A stretch of DNA of 64,000 nucleotides from Brachypodium distachyon (GCF_000005505.3 NC_016135.3:4977501-5041500); one strand, 5' to 3'; shown: positions 44,769 through 59,216, counted from the first letter of the stretch. Made by a program: numbers and translations. Notes: generated by a model not told the origin, from the sequence alone.

Positions 44769-46838
44769 GTACGGTCCGGTTTTCAAGACGAGCGTTCTGG
44801 GGCAGCCTGCGGTTGTTTCCACGGACGCAGCGGTGAATCGTTACATCCTTCAGCAGGAAGGCGGCTTGTTCCGGGTGGGCTACCCTGCGGCGCTCAACAA
44901 AATCTTCGGCGAGAAGAGCATCCAAGCATTTGAGGGCGCAACCCACAAGTTCATCCGTCGGGCCGCTTTCTCGATGTTCGGCCTCGAGAATCTCAAAGAG
45001 TCGCTCCTTCCAGAGATGGAGAGCGCCGTCAGGGAGCGCCTGGCGTACTGGGCCACAAAGCCCAGCGTCGACGTCCGCCATGGCGCGCCAGATGTAAGTA
45101 CTATACATGGGATTTTATTTTTACCACACGCACACACATAAGTCCTTGGCGATTTTGACTTCCTCATTCTGTGGATGTAGATTCTGTTTGATCTGGTATG
45201 CAACAAGTGCTTCGGTTTCAATTCCACCAAATCGAGACAACTGAGGAAGAGTTTCGATACACTTTTTAACGGGCTCTTGTCCTTCCCGACATATTTACCT
45301 GGGACAGCATTTTACCGATCCATGCAAGTACGCATATATACTTCCTTTTATCTAAAGAAACACTAGTGTATTTTTGGAGTCCTAAAGTAGTTTGCATGTG
45401 ATGTACTTGGTCCTATTGATATGTTACTATACGCTTGCTTATGCAGGCAAGGAAAGATGTGGACAAGATGATGCGGGATGCATTCGCAGAGAGGCTGCGT
45501 ACACCTGGGAAGAAGCATGGCGACCTTCTTGACCAGATTGTCGAACAACTGCAGGGTGAGGAGCCACTGATAACGGAGAGTTTTGCTGTCGACATGGCTT
45601 CTACGTTATTGTTCGCGAGCGTCTTCACGCTGTCCGGAACCACCGCTATGGCATTCAAATCCCTCCATGACAACCCTCAAGTCGTGCACGCTCTACAGAT
45701 TCCGATACTGACTCAGGCACTCAACCAAACATACATATATACAGTGCTGGAATACTTGCTAATCAAACCATAAACACTGAAACTACCTTCTTAAAACTTA
45801 CACCTTACACAGAGGGAGAACGAAGACATGCTGAAAAACCGGAAAGACAAAGTCTCAAGCGGGCTGACATGGGAGGAGTAAAAGCCATTGAGATTCAGTA
45901 ATCAGGTCAAAAAGCTTATCTTCTTTTTTTGATGTAAATACTATAGGGGCAACCCCTAAAGCATAACTGTGAGCATCAGGTTTCGAACCCTAGTGAGTGG
46001 AGTCATGCGTCCACAACTCCACCACTTAGCGCAGTGTTGCAGCTGTATTAACTTAAGGAAGGGCATTATGGATCTCCAGCTTTACTGAATTCTCTCTTAG
46101 GTGACCAACGAAATATTGCGAATAAGCAACGCCGCACTAGGAATCTTCAGAAAAACTCCAGGAGATGCACACGTAAACGGTAAACACTTTTTTTTTAAAC
46201 ACTTAATTAAACACTGTCGAACGCTAGCACACTATTTTTTTTCACCATCAAACAGAGGAGTAGACATAATTAGCAGCAGCCGGCCGGAAAATGATTAATG
46301 TGTTCATTCGTTTTTTTTCATGCAGGGTATACAATTCCAAAAGGGTGGCTGGTCATAGTCATTCCCATGGCAGCTCATCTGGACGCCCAACTTTTCGAAA
46401 ATCCACTCAAGTTTAACCCGTGGAGATGGATGGTTAGTGCCGGACATTTAGGTGGCCTGATTCCTTGCATTTCAATGCAACTCCATGATAATTTCTAAAA
46501 ATGTAGGATGATGAGAAACGCAGCACACTCCTCAAGAATTTTTTGCCATTTGGAGCAGGCATAAGAATGTGTCCTGCCGCAGAGTTTGTCAAGCTGTTCG
46601 TTACACTTGTCCTACACGTTTTAGTAACGGAGTATAGGTGCGCTCTTCTTCTGGCAGTTACAAAGCATGTTGTTTAATTCTATTATATCGTTCATCTGCA
46701 AACATTAGTATCTATCTGCGCAGATTGGAGGAAACCAATGGCACGGATATGTTCCGCTGCGCAGATGTTATGTTCCCACAGGGCTACCACATTCGACTTG
46801 AGGCAAACGACCGTACCACGTCAACCACCACCATCTAA
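44769..46838 (+). pseudogene. P450 exons 2-9 (3' part of interrupted gene)
   Basis: This block carries all P450 sequence except the anchor exon. Exon 2 begins after TTGCATAG with the codon completing R71 and continues YGPVFKTSVLGQP. Exon 4 encodes the I-helix area (FASVFTLSGTT). Exon 5 has the stop TAA at 45879-45881. Exon 8 has the haem loop. Exon 9 ends in TAA at 46836-46838. The introns are short (78-302 bp) except intron 1. All acceptors are AG and all donors GT except that of exon 4. Confidence 0.88.
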
Positions 46839-47093
46839 TAATTGCAATCGTCAAGTTGGCGTCTCAGCAAAATATGTTTATGGTTGCAGTGCCCCATTAA
46901 TTACTTATAATCAATATTATATATCACTTTATAGTGGAACTCTTTATTCCTATCATGATCATACTGTAAATCATCTTGGCTCTTATATCATAGTTGGACT
47001 CTTATAATTCCGATATATAGCCATACATGTATTGATTGCTCATGTTTCATAGATTATTGTTGCATCTCTGAACCCAAATACAGAGGAAAATAT

Positions 47094-47170
47094 TACTCCC
47101 TTTGTCCAGAAATAAGTGACGTTGATTTGTATTACAAATTCACATCATTTATTTTGGGACGGAGGGAGTA
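47094..47170. mobile_element. Stowaway-like MITE
   Basis: TACTCCCTTTGTCC and its inverted match GGGACGGAGGGAGTA close a 77-bp foldback with TA target bases. It lies about 250 bases after the P450 stop codon. Confidence 0.85.
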
Positions 47171-47188
47171 TTTAAATGTCCCTCTCAG

Positions 47189-47465
47189 CACTATACAAAA
47201 TACCCCTCTCATGTACCCCCTCCAGTGGCGGTTGACCCTGGCCAAACAAAAACCGCCATTGTAGGCTTGCCAATGCTGGGGACACAGGCTAGTCCCTCGC
47301 CAAACATCAATGTCGGGTTACCTGGACCTGCAACTAATGGTGGACCTCCAGTGGCGGTTACTCTCTAGTCAAAAGAGTAACCGCCACTAGTGCCAACCCT
47401 CATGTGGCACTTAAAATCAGTGGCGGTTTGTCCTATCAAATTAACCTGCCACTGGTACGTCATAC
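47189..47465 (+). mobile_element. CACTA terminal fragment with subterminal repeats
   Basis: CACTATACAAAA, a CACTA-type end, is followed by at least five copies of AGTGGCGGTT or its complement AACCGCCA in both directions. Repeated subterminal motifs are the transposase-binding region of CACTA elements. The opposite end is not visible. Confidence 0.65.
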
Positions 47466-47629
47466 CTATGAAACAAAGAGCAACCATAACTGGTCGAGAT
47501 ATGTGTGTCACTGAGACCAGGTGTGGCCCTCTCCTACCAGCAGCAGCGAAGCCCCGCCAAAATTGAAATGGCGCCCGCAAATGCGGGCATGTATAGCTCG
47601 ATCCCCCTCTTGTTCTCCTTCTTTCTCCT

Positions 47630-48290
47630 CTTTTTTTTTTTTTGAGGGTGAAAGACCGTAGGCAAAATGCCTATAGACATATATTAAAATAAAGGTAACT
47701 GTACAAAATTACATGAAAGGGGCAAATGTGCCAACGTTTAAAACAAAGGACTATCTAAAAGCTTTGATCCAATCCGCAAATTTGATATAGTCCTTTCTCT
47801 TTGCATAGTGGAAACTAGATTTAGCTCCTCCTTGAAGATTTGTTTGCATCAGTAAAGGCTTGGCCTCCTTCGATTGAAGATGAATTCATTTATGAATTTC
47901 CAAATGCTCCATGTGGCCAGAGCGATAATTTCCATGAAGAAAAGCACCTTGATTCACTTTTAAGTTGTGCAATATTCCTGTGCACGTTTTGCATGGGAGC
48001 AAAGTTTGGACAAATGTGTCGCCAGCATGCCATGGCAAAGGGTCGGTGGAAGAAGAGATGGTGTCTAGTTTCAAGGTGGTGGCCATCACAGAGAACACAA
48101 TCATATGCAGGCAGATGAAAGTTCTTCTCGTGAAGCATTGCTCTGGTGTTGAGCATGTTAATGAGAAAACGCCAGAAGAAAAGCTTGTGCTTCAGTTGGC
48201 AGCAGAGGACCATTGAAAATCAGGTGGAACCTCCAGATGGGAGATCTGTGCCATGTAGGCCTTGGCAGGGAGATAGCCATTTTTATCTAG
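47630..48290 (-). mobile_element. LINE fragment with zinc-binding RT domain
   Basis: On the minus strand a frame at 48213-47890 reads KHKLFFWRFLINMLNTRAML, then CVLCDGHHLETRHHLFFHR. This is the zinc-binding domain (zf-RVT) at the end of plant LINE reverse transcriptases. The copy ends in a poly(A) run (plus strand T run at about 47631-47643). It is 5' truncated; the upstream border near 48290 is approximate. Confidence 0.75.
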
Positions 48291-48530
48291 CTAGCTAGCT
48301 CTCCATTTTGAACATGATCTCTAAGCTCGAGCTCTCCGGCCGGGTGCCCCTTCCTCTCTGCTCCCCTCCATCTCTCTCTGCTCCCCTCCCCCTAGCTCTC
48401 CTCTGCTGCTGATGTATCCACTTTTCCAAGTACTTTGCATATGAAAATTGTTCGGAAACTCACCAATCAATGATTAAAATTGTCCGAGCTGCCATTGTTT
48501 CTAGCAAAAACATATGAAAAAGAAGACATT

Positions 48531-48620
48531 CCTACACTATAGATCGAGGCAAAGAAGACTTCATACACTAGATTGAGGCGAAGAAGATATTCATACACTA
48601 GATTGAGGCGAGGGGCACCC
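48531..48620. repeat. 30-bp tandem repeat, three units
   Basis: Units at 48531-48560, 48561-48590 and 48591-48620 follow TCATACACTAGATTGAGGCG plus AAGAAGATAT. The third unit diverges in its last 10 bases. Confidence 0.75.
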
Positions 48621-48661
48621 AGAAGGGCCCACAGGGCGTCCTCCCCTGCTGGGCGCGCAGT

Positions 48662-48676
48662 GGGGGGGGGGGGGGG
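48662..48676 (+). repeat. Run of 15 G
   Basis: An uninterrupted G tract, possibly G-quadruplex forming. Its length may also be an assembly or sequencing artefact. Confidence 0.7.
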
Positions 48677-48708
48677 CACTGGGCCTAGCCTCGTGTGTCG
48701 TCTCGCCC

Positions 48709-48834
48709 TGTAATTCCAGAAGCACTGATTTTTTTGCAAACCAGAGCGCGACTGGTGTGGAGAGAGAGATTAATCTGACCCCAAAACCTTGCGGCGTTCT
48801 GGTTCGCGAAAAATTCAGTGCTTCTGGAATTACG
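48709..48834. mobile_element. 126-bp foldback (MITE-like)
   Basis: GTAATTCCAGAAGCACTGA at the left and its exact inverted copy at the right end extend with few mismatches to about 40 bases (inner words AACCAGAGCGC / GCGTTCTGGTT). The loop is about 45 bases. No coding content. Confidence 0.7.
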
Positions 48835-49111
48835 GGTTTTTCTCATGCTCAAATCTCAAACCAACTATCATGTGATAATTCACTTGTTAACCTTGATTAT
48901 AAGATATTTTTCAATCACACGAGAATTTAGTAATGAGAATAAACAAATTTACGTACACATTTGCATTCACACACACAACAATGGTTTTGATTGGCTATGC
49001 TCACTGTACAAAGTTTTCATTTCTATTATGACACAGAGAAAAAATTATGCACTATACACGTTATCATCAAACATACGTTGGATTGGCAAAAGTACATGAC
49101 ACTGAGAAAAA

Positions 49112-52346
<3,235 letters not shown>

Positions 52347-52427
52347 GGTAATTAACCTCGGCAAGGCACGCTGGGTAATCAATCCTCTGGCCCGCCTAAT
52401 TGGCAATTTGGCATCGATCGATTTCAT

Positions 52428-53109
52428 TTCACTTGGAAAATTTGAAAAGGAAGATTAACCCGGGACTGGTCCGTTGCTTTCAGCGGTGACTCGGACGGTA
52501 ATTTGGTTGATTTTGAAACCATCAATCACGGCGTCACCACGTTTCTTGAATATGTAAAATGGTTATTCACCGGGTCTTGTGCAGAAAAGGGATTTTTCTT
52601 TCCTGGGATGACAGAATACACTTCAATTCTGTCTGCTGTGTTTGATGAATTCTTCCTGCTATCCTGGTGTGAATATCTGACCCGAGATCAGTGCTATCCC
52701 ATTTAACTTTTCACTTTGATCATTTGTACCATCTTATCTCACTTCCATGTAATGGTACAAGGACGGGACAAATCATCGAACTGCAAAGTAAAATGAGGGA
52801 TATGATCAGATCTGGCATTCTTTCATTTGGAAGTCATGTGCATTTACTATGAAAATGTAAGTTGCTCATTTGGTTCCTTGTCATGCTTCGTGAGTCGTGA
52901 CTACTCGTTCGCTACGAGTAGTCTGCAGCTCCCCGAGGCCATCTTGATCTCAAGGGGACGGATGATCATGCACTAAGCGAGCATAAACATTGCTACTTGT
53001 CATCACTTTTCTAGAAGAAAAGAGATTGGTAAAAAATCATCATCTTGTGTATCTTCTTTGGTATCTCAAAAAAGGATAGTAAGCATCGGCCGACAAGTCA
53101 GAACAACGC
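52428..53109. other. Spacer upstream of receptor kinase
   Basis: About 0.7 kb that should include the kinase promoter (minus strand). No clear TATA box was seen and no other gene. Confidence 0.4.
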
Positions 53110-53490
53110 TAACCATGGCAGGTGTCTAGTGTAACACAATACCTTGCCCCATCCAACTCACAAACTTCTTCTTGAATGGTCCTCGGCCCCTTTCTATTCT
53201 ATGTTTAACAATTTAAGACAGTTGAATGTGAATCCCAAGATATCAGAATGGGAAAGAGTTCACACAACAGCCCTCAGCCCTCATGTTGGCATCCTTGTCA
53301 AAATAGAAGATTCCGCTCTGATGAAAATTAATCTTGAGACTGGACAATTGCTCAAAAATGCAATCGTAAATTTCATTTACTCCAAGTCATGCTCCATGAA
53401 CAAGATAAGTAATGTGATCGTGTATAGCAGGATGGTGGCATCGACATCCACAAGATTAGTTACGATCTCATTGAGGTAGTCATCGTCTTT
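53110..53490 (-). pseudogene. LINE reverse transcriptase fragment
   Basis: Minus-strand frames, with shifts, give MEHDLE, then AFLSNCPVSRLIF and ILGFTFNCLKLLN. These align by eye with LINE B residues just after its YADD box (FLEHDLEKAVNMK, CIFDQLSGLKI, YLGIPIHHRKLLN). It is a decayed piece of a related LINE. Confidence 0.6.
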
Positions 53491-53670
53491 AGCCCGCTCA
53501 ATTAGCACCACCAACAAATCTACGAGATGTTGAACATTACGAGAGACATCAGATCACCTTGATGCAAAACTTTTTGTGTCTCAAAATAGTGTCAGATGTT
53601 GTCGTTGACTTTTATGCCACGATCCCCCATGCATACAAGAAAGCTCTCTAACTAACAACGCTATCCTTAG

Positions 53671-55232
53671 GGTTTTTTGTTTTTTGACGAAATACAGCAG
53701 CGCTCTTTTTCTATTGATTAAGATCGAAGATGACACAGGAACTACAAGGCCGAACCAAACACGACCAGAAAAAAGAGAGCTATACGGGGAGAAGGAGGAG
53801 GAGGGGAAAGAGGAGGCAACACTTAGGGGACGAACAGTCTGAAACCATTGGCGTTCCATCACAGCAAGGTCAACGCGCCTTTGCAACCAGCATGATGCCA
53901 ACTATGAAGCTCCTCAAGGGCACAGTCAGCAAGCTGAGAGTGCGTCCGAGAGATCCCTTTAAAGGTTCTCGCATTCCTTTCCAACCAGAGATGCCACCAT
54001 GCCAACATCGTGAAAGTGCAGGCACGTTCCTGACCTGCCGTGGTCGAGCGATCATCCATGTCCAACCACCACGAGGTGGCCACCGCATCGGAAGACGGAG
54101 GCAGCATGATCTGGAAGTTTAGCCTGGAAGCGAGATCCAGCAAAAAATTCCGAGCAAAGAAACAGCCCAGGAAGATGTACGACGCTGTTTCGCTAGCCGA
54201 TTTGCAGAAACGGCATAAAGGATCATGGGGTATGCCCTTAAGAGCCAGCCGGTCAGCTGTGAGGCAGCGGTTTTGGGAGGCCAGCCAAGCGAAAAACTGA
54301 ATCTTCGAGGGCATTCTGGTCTTCCAGATCAAGTTGGCGAAGGGCGAGCTTGTCCTCCCAAAGAACTGAACTTTATAAGCTGAGGCAACGGAATAGGAAC
54401 CTATAACTGAATCTTCTTCATCTTTCAAATCTACACCCTGAAGCAGGATCCACAATTGGACGAATTGAACAAGAACCTTCGTGCTAGGGTTGGGCTTGAT
54501 CGCCCCAATCCAGCGCTGGTTAGTAAGAGCATCCGATACCGAGAGCAGCTTGCTGTTGGAATGGGCAAAAACTGCCCGGAAACGCTCCTTTATCGGAACT
54601 CCTTGAATCCATGGATCGTGCCAAAACGAGCAACGCTTGCCATTACCCAGCTTGAAGGAAGTGGCGGCATAGAAAATGGCAAGAGCCTCCTTGTCTTTTG
54701 TGAAGAGGCGAAATCTGATCGGGTCAACGCCACCCCAACCGAGCCAAAGCCATCTAATCCGAAGAGCTCTACCTTGAAACTTGAGGTCCGGGATTCAGAG
54801 CCCTCCCATTTGCTTTGGGACACACACATTTCTCCAAGCAACCGAGCATCTAGCCCCAGAATAGCTATCCGAGCTAGACCAAAGGAAAGATCGCCTTAGT
54901 CTGTCAATCTGCTTAATAACCCAAGCTGCTGAGAGATGGCGACCATATGGTACGTGGGGATGGCCGAAAGCACATATTTAACTAGGACCAACTTGCCGGC
55001 GGCAGAGAGGAATTGCCCATGCCATCGACTGAGCTTTCTCGCCACTTTGTCAAGTAACGGCTGATAATCAGATCGGCGTAGCTTCAAAGGGGAGAGAGGG
55101 ATTCCAACGTACGTGCAAGGGAAACTACCTACCACACAAGGAACAGCCTCCAAGATACCAGGATCAATGGCCGAGAGCTGACATTTTATTGGGAAGATCG
55201 AGCTTTTGGTGATGTTAGTCTGCAGGCCAGAG
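53671..55232 (-). pseudogene. LINE A pol, 3' part
   Basis: On the minus strand, from 55200 down: the end of the RT domain (YVGIPLSPLKLRRSDYQPLL, LSRWHGQFLSAAGKLVLVK), a broken middle (54841-54590), then the zinc-binding domain at 54455-53859 (WKTRMPSKIQFFAWLA, CRFCKSASETASYIF). A T-rich run at 53671-53686 (plus strand) is the poly(A) end. The upstream part of this LINE continues at 57885, beyond the inserted LINE B. Confidence 0.8.
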
Positions 55233-57884
55233 GGACAAGCAAACTTACAACTATTTATTTCTGAATATTATAAGAAATTATTTGAGGCATCGGTGCCAAA
55301 TCATTTCTCTCTTGTGGAAGATCAGTTCCAGGATATTACTCAACTTTCCCCTGCTGAGAACGCTATTCTTGTGGCTGATTTTACTGAGAAGGAGGTACAT
55401 GACGCTATTTTACAAATGGAACGAAATAAAGCTCCCGGTCCGGATGGCTTCCCAGCCGAGTGTTATCAATTCTTCTGGAACGTTATTAAAGACGATTTGC
55501 TAGCCCTTTTTGTGCAGCTCCATGCGGATGACCTACCCTTATTTAAACTAAATTTTGGGGTTATTTCGTTGCTTCCTAAGAAGGAGGATGCAACCCAAAT
55601 TCAGCAGTATAGACCCATTTGTTTGCTAAATGGGAGTTTCAAATTTTTTACTAAGGTAGCCACACTAATCACATAACTGGGATCGCCCATCAGGTGATTA
55701 GTCCTGCTCAGACTGCCTTTATGCCTGGACGGCACATTCTTGAAGGGGTTGTTATCTGGCATGAGACTATCCATGAGCTTCATCGGAAGAAAATGGATGG
55801 GGTTTTATTTAAGATTAATTTTGAAAAAGGCGTATGATAAGGTTAAATGGCCATTTTTGCAACAAGCACTACACATGAAGGGTTTCGACCCAATTTGGTG
55901 CAATTGGATTGCTCAATTTGTCCAGGGCGAAGCGTGGGAGTCAAAGTAAATGATGACATTGGACATTTTTTTCCAAACCCAAAAAGGACTTCGGCAGGGT
56001 GACCCGTTGTCACCTCTCCTTTTTAATATTGTTGCTGATATGTTGGCCATCCTAATTGCTCGGGCTAAGGAGGATGGCCAAGTCGGAGGCCTCATCCCAC
56101 ATCTTGTTGAGGGAGGAGTCTCGATTCTCCAATACGCAGATGATACGATTATCTTCTTGGAACATGACTTGGAGAAAGCCGTCAACATGAAGTTAATCCT
56201 CTGTATTTTTGATCAGCTCTCAGGTCTAAAAATTATTTTTTCATAAGATTGAATTTTTTTGCTTTGGTAAGGCTAAGGATGTGGAGTCCAATTACAAATG
56301 GCTTTTCGGGTGTGAATCAGGAACACTGCCACTTCGCTATCTCGGTATCCCCATCCATCATCGCAAATTGCTTAATAAAGAATGGAAGTCGGTGGAGGAC
56401 CAATTTGAGAAAAAGCTTGCGTGCTGGAAGGGTAAGTTGCTTTCGTATGGTGATCGCCTTACTCTCATTAATTCGGTGCTTACCAGCATGCTGATGTTCA
56501 TGTTATCATTTTTGGAAATTCCAGTTGGGGTTCGTAAAAGATTAGATTTCTATAGATCTCGTTTCTTCTGGCAATCTGATGAGCATAAGCGCAAATTCAG
56601 ATTGACCAAGTGGAATATTATTTGTCATCCAAAGGACCAAGGTGGGTTAGGCATTGAGCTCCTGGAGGTCAAAAATAAGTGCTTGCTTAGCAAATGGTTG
56701 TTTAAACTTCTTAATGAAGAGGGGATGTGGCAGCAGCTGTTACAGAACAAATATTTACACTCTACCACATTGTACCAGGCCAGTGTCAGGCCAACTGACT
56801 CTCATTTCTGGAAGGGGCTCATTAAAGTTAAGGATGAATTCTTTAATCGTGGTATGTTTGTCCTTGGCAACGGGACCGGAATTCGTTTCTAGGAAGATAC
56901 CTGGTTGGGCGATTCGCCGCTTGCCTTTCAATACCCATCTCTTTATAGGATTGTGCAACGCAAGAACGTTTATGTTGCCACAGTCTTTACGATGGGTCTT
57001 TGAATATTAGTTTTAGGCGGAACTTAGCTGGAAATAGATGGGGGCAATGGTTACACTTGGTTCAGCGCCTTATGTTGGTTCATTTCACCGGGGACAATGA
57101 CAAATTTATCTGGAGTCTTGCCCCCTCTGGTATTTTTTCTGTAAAGTCTATGTACGTGGATTTTAGAGAAGGGCATACGGTTTTTCATCGGAAATACTTA
57201 TGGAAATTAAAAATACCGCTCAAGGTGAAGATATTCATGTGGTTTCTTGACCGTAAGGTTATTTTAACGAAAGATAATCTTGCTAAGAGAAATTGGGAAG
57301 GGACTTTAAAATGTTGTTTCTGCAACTCTGAGAGAGTATTCAACATCTTTTTATTTTCTGTCCTTTTGCTCGTATTGTCTGGCGCATTATTTTTATTGCT
57401 TTTAATAGACCTCCATCGACATCGATTACTAATATGTTTGGGAATTGGCTTAATGGGGTTGAGAAAAAGATTAAAGCTCATGTTCGGATGGGAGTTTCGA
57501 CTTTCTGTTGGGCTATTTGGAACTGCAGAAACGATGTCATTTTTAATCGATCTAGAGTTCCTCATTTTTTGCAGGTCATCTTCAAAGCCACTCATTGGAT
57601 TCAACTCTGGTCCTTCCTACTTCCTTCGCATCGGCGGGAACCTTTGGCTATTGGATGCAACCGTCTGGAGATGGTATCTCGGGATATCTTCAGCCGGGGT
57701 GGTTGGCGGTGTACTAGTCGTCTTCTAGATGCACTCGCTATGTTGAACTTGTTCCGTTGGCTCATTTGTGTTTCCACGATATCTATTCAGTGATTTGTAA
57801 GACTCTTATAACTTCGTAGTAAAATATGGCTGTGTGCATCAATTGATGCAGAGGCCGGGGACTCTTCCCCTTTTTTTTAAAAAA
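55233..57884 (+). mobile_element. LINE B, 5'-truncated, inserted into LINE A
   Basis: A 2,652-bp plus-strand LINE flanked by the exact 16-bp duplication AGTCTGCAGGCCAGAG (55217-55232 and 57885-57900). It encodes, in several shifted frames, reverse transcriptase (NKAPGPDGFPAECYQFFW, RPICLLNGSFKFFTK, GLRQGDPLSPLLFNI, the catalytic YADD of LQYADDTIIFLEHD), the thumb (WKGKLLSYGDRLTLINSVL) and the zinc-binding domain (KIPLKVKIFMWFLDRK, CCFCNSE). The endonuclease and ORF1 are missing. The tail has the GCATCAATTGATGC palindrome and ends TTTTTTTTAAAAAAA. It belongs to the plant L1-type LINEs and is not functional. Confidence 0.92.
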
Positions 57885-58070
57885 AGTCTGCAGGCCAGAG
57901 ACATCACCGAATAACTTGAGAATTGCAGCAGCATGCGTAGCTTCAGCTGAGGAGTTGTAGGTGAAGAGTACCACATCATCTGCGTAGACGGAAACCCTAT
58001 GCAGCAGCGATGGGCGACCAATGGGCATAAAGAGACCGTCCTGCTCCGCGGCAGTAGAAATAGCCCGGAG
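57885..58070 (-). pseudogene. LINE A pol, upstream part
   Basis: The minus-strand frame reads RAISTAAEQDGLFMPIGR, then the catalytic VYADDVVLFT and ILKLFGDVSGLQ, up to the TSD of LINE B. It is continuous with the RT at 55216 once LINE B is removed. It is cut at 58070 by the LTR of the second Tat element. Confidence 0.85.
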
Positions 58071-59013
58071 TGTCGTCACACGGTGCTCCGACACCGGGAG
58101 CGTGTGGTCACGGCCCCCTTTTAGGTTCGGTAGGGGCGTCGGGGTTCGCCCCGGCGATCGCCGGCTCGACCGATGAGGCCCTGCGGGGCCGGCAAAATGA
58201 TGTACTAAAAGTGCGCGCTAACCAAAGAACAGATACACGCATGTTTTTACCCAGGTTCGGGCCACCGGAGGTGTAAACCCTACGTCCTGCTTGTCTGAGC
58301 TGATATTGGTTGTGAATCAAGTGTTTACAGGTTGCCGGGTAAGTTCTCGGGTACTCTCTCCCTTTGGCTAGGTACTCCTTACTATTCTCTGCTAATGCTC
58401 GAGGCTAACTGTGGGCTGATCGAACCCTTTGACCGTTGGCGAGGGTCCTCCTTTTATACTCAAGGGGATACCACAGATGCCACGGTGCATGGGCTACAAG
58501 TGTCGAGCGGGGAAGCATACCACTCCCCACTGGTGAGCTAGTGGCGCGCATGGACGCCACCTCCGTTCCTAGGGGTCTAAAACCCTAGAGTAGGATTGGA
58601 CAACCACTGTTCACTTGATCGGATGGGTAACGCCCCGTCGGTCGGCTCATTTAATGAGCCGTGCGCCTTACTCCTTGCCCCGGTGAGGCCGCGCACACCA
58701 CGCCCGCCACGCGCCCGCGTGGCGCTGTTGATCTGCCTACTGGGCCCCACGCTTGAGGGGGGGGCATGCGCCCGGGTACCCCCTGTCTCGGCAAGTCGCC
58801 CCCGGGCCCAACGCACCCGGGAACCTCCCTCGGGAAGGGGCTTCCCGGGAGGCGCCCAGGCGGGAATATTCCCCGAAGCCCCGCTAGCCCTTCCGGGCTG
58901 GTAGCTTGCCGGACTGCTCGTTGCCGCTGCCCGGGATGGAACCTTCCCGGGAACTCGGGGACGGGGCCCACGCGTCGCGCAGCGGTGGTACCCCGGGTGC
59001 CACTGGTGCGACA
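58071..59013 (-). repeat. 3' LTR of second Tat element
   Basis: 943 bp with TGTCG...CGACA ends. A minus-strand TATAAAAGG box lies at 58450-58458. The partner LTR is outside the window, so the boundaries rest on the end motifs, the purine tract and the junction with LINE A. Confidence 0.75.
58450..58458 (-). promoter_or_regulatory. TATA box in Tat LTR
   Basis: On the minus strand GAGTATAAAAGGAGG, in the middle of the LTR, sets the direction of transcription of the element. Confidence 0.6.
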
Positions 59014-59188
59014 GTAGCCCCCGGGCGCTGGCCGGCATCACCTGTTCCCGGATGAGTCTTTCCTAGGCGGTTGCCGGGCTACGCCCTCAACCGACGTGTG
59101 GGCCCCGATTTTCCGCGGGCCCGCGTCCCTTCGCTGCCCCGTGTACGGCGCCGTTACAGGCGGGGTAGAAGGCGTGTGATTTCCGCCC

Positions 59189-59216
59189 TAACTTCCCCCC
59201 CTAAATAGGGAAGTTA
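59189..59216. repeat. Short perfect hairpin
   Basis: TAACTTCCC and GGGAAGTTA pair over 9 bases with a 10-base loop, between the LTR and the antisense unit. Confidence 0.5.

Larger units (their letters stand above)
30665..46838 (+). pseudogene. CYP87A-type cytochrome P450, interrupted
   Basis: Nine exons: 30665-30876, 44769-45093, 45181-45327, 45447-45698, 45813-45905, 46101-46179, 46326-46432, 46507-46637, 46724-46838. Together they make 487 codons, a normal P450 length. The protein starts with a membrane anchor (LALSGASLVISWLVHWVY), then the proline/glycine hinge (PGSMGYPIVGETLEF). This N-terminus and SVLGQPAVVSTDAAVNR fit the CYP87A family of the CYP85 clan, ER-bound oxidases, several of which act on triterpenoid or steroid-like substrates. 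The substrate here is unknown. The ExxR motif (EILR), PWRW and the haem cysteine (PFGAGIRMCPAAEF) are all present. Disabling changes are a TAA in exon 5 (45879-45881, where Y is expected), a missing GT donor after exon 4 (CAG then AT at 45699), and 13.9 kb of intron 1 filled by a Tat element. The stop alone would remove the haem-binding part. Confidence 0.88.

Noticed and set aside
53144..53479. 111-residue plus-strand frame
   Set aside because: The minus strand of the same stretch carries recognisable LINE RT residues; the plus-strand frame is a shadow.
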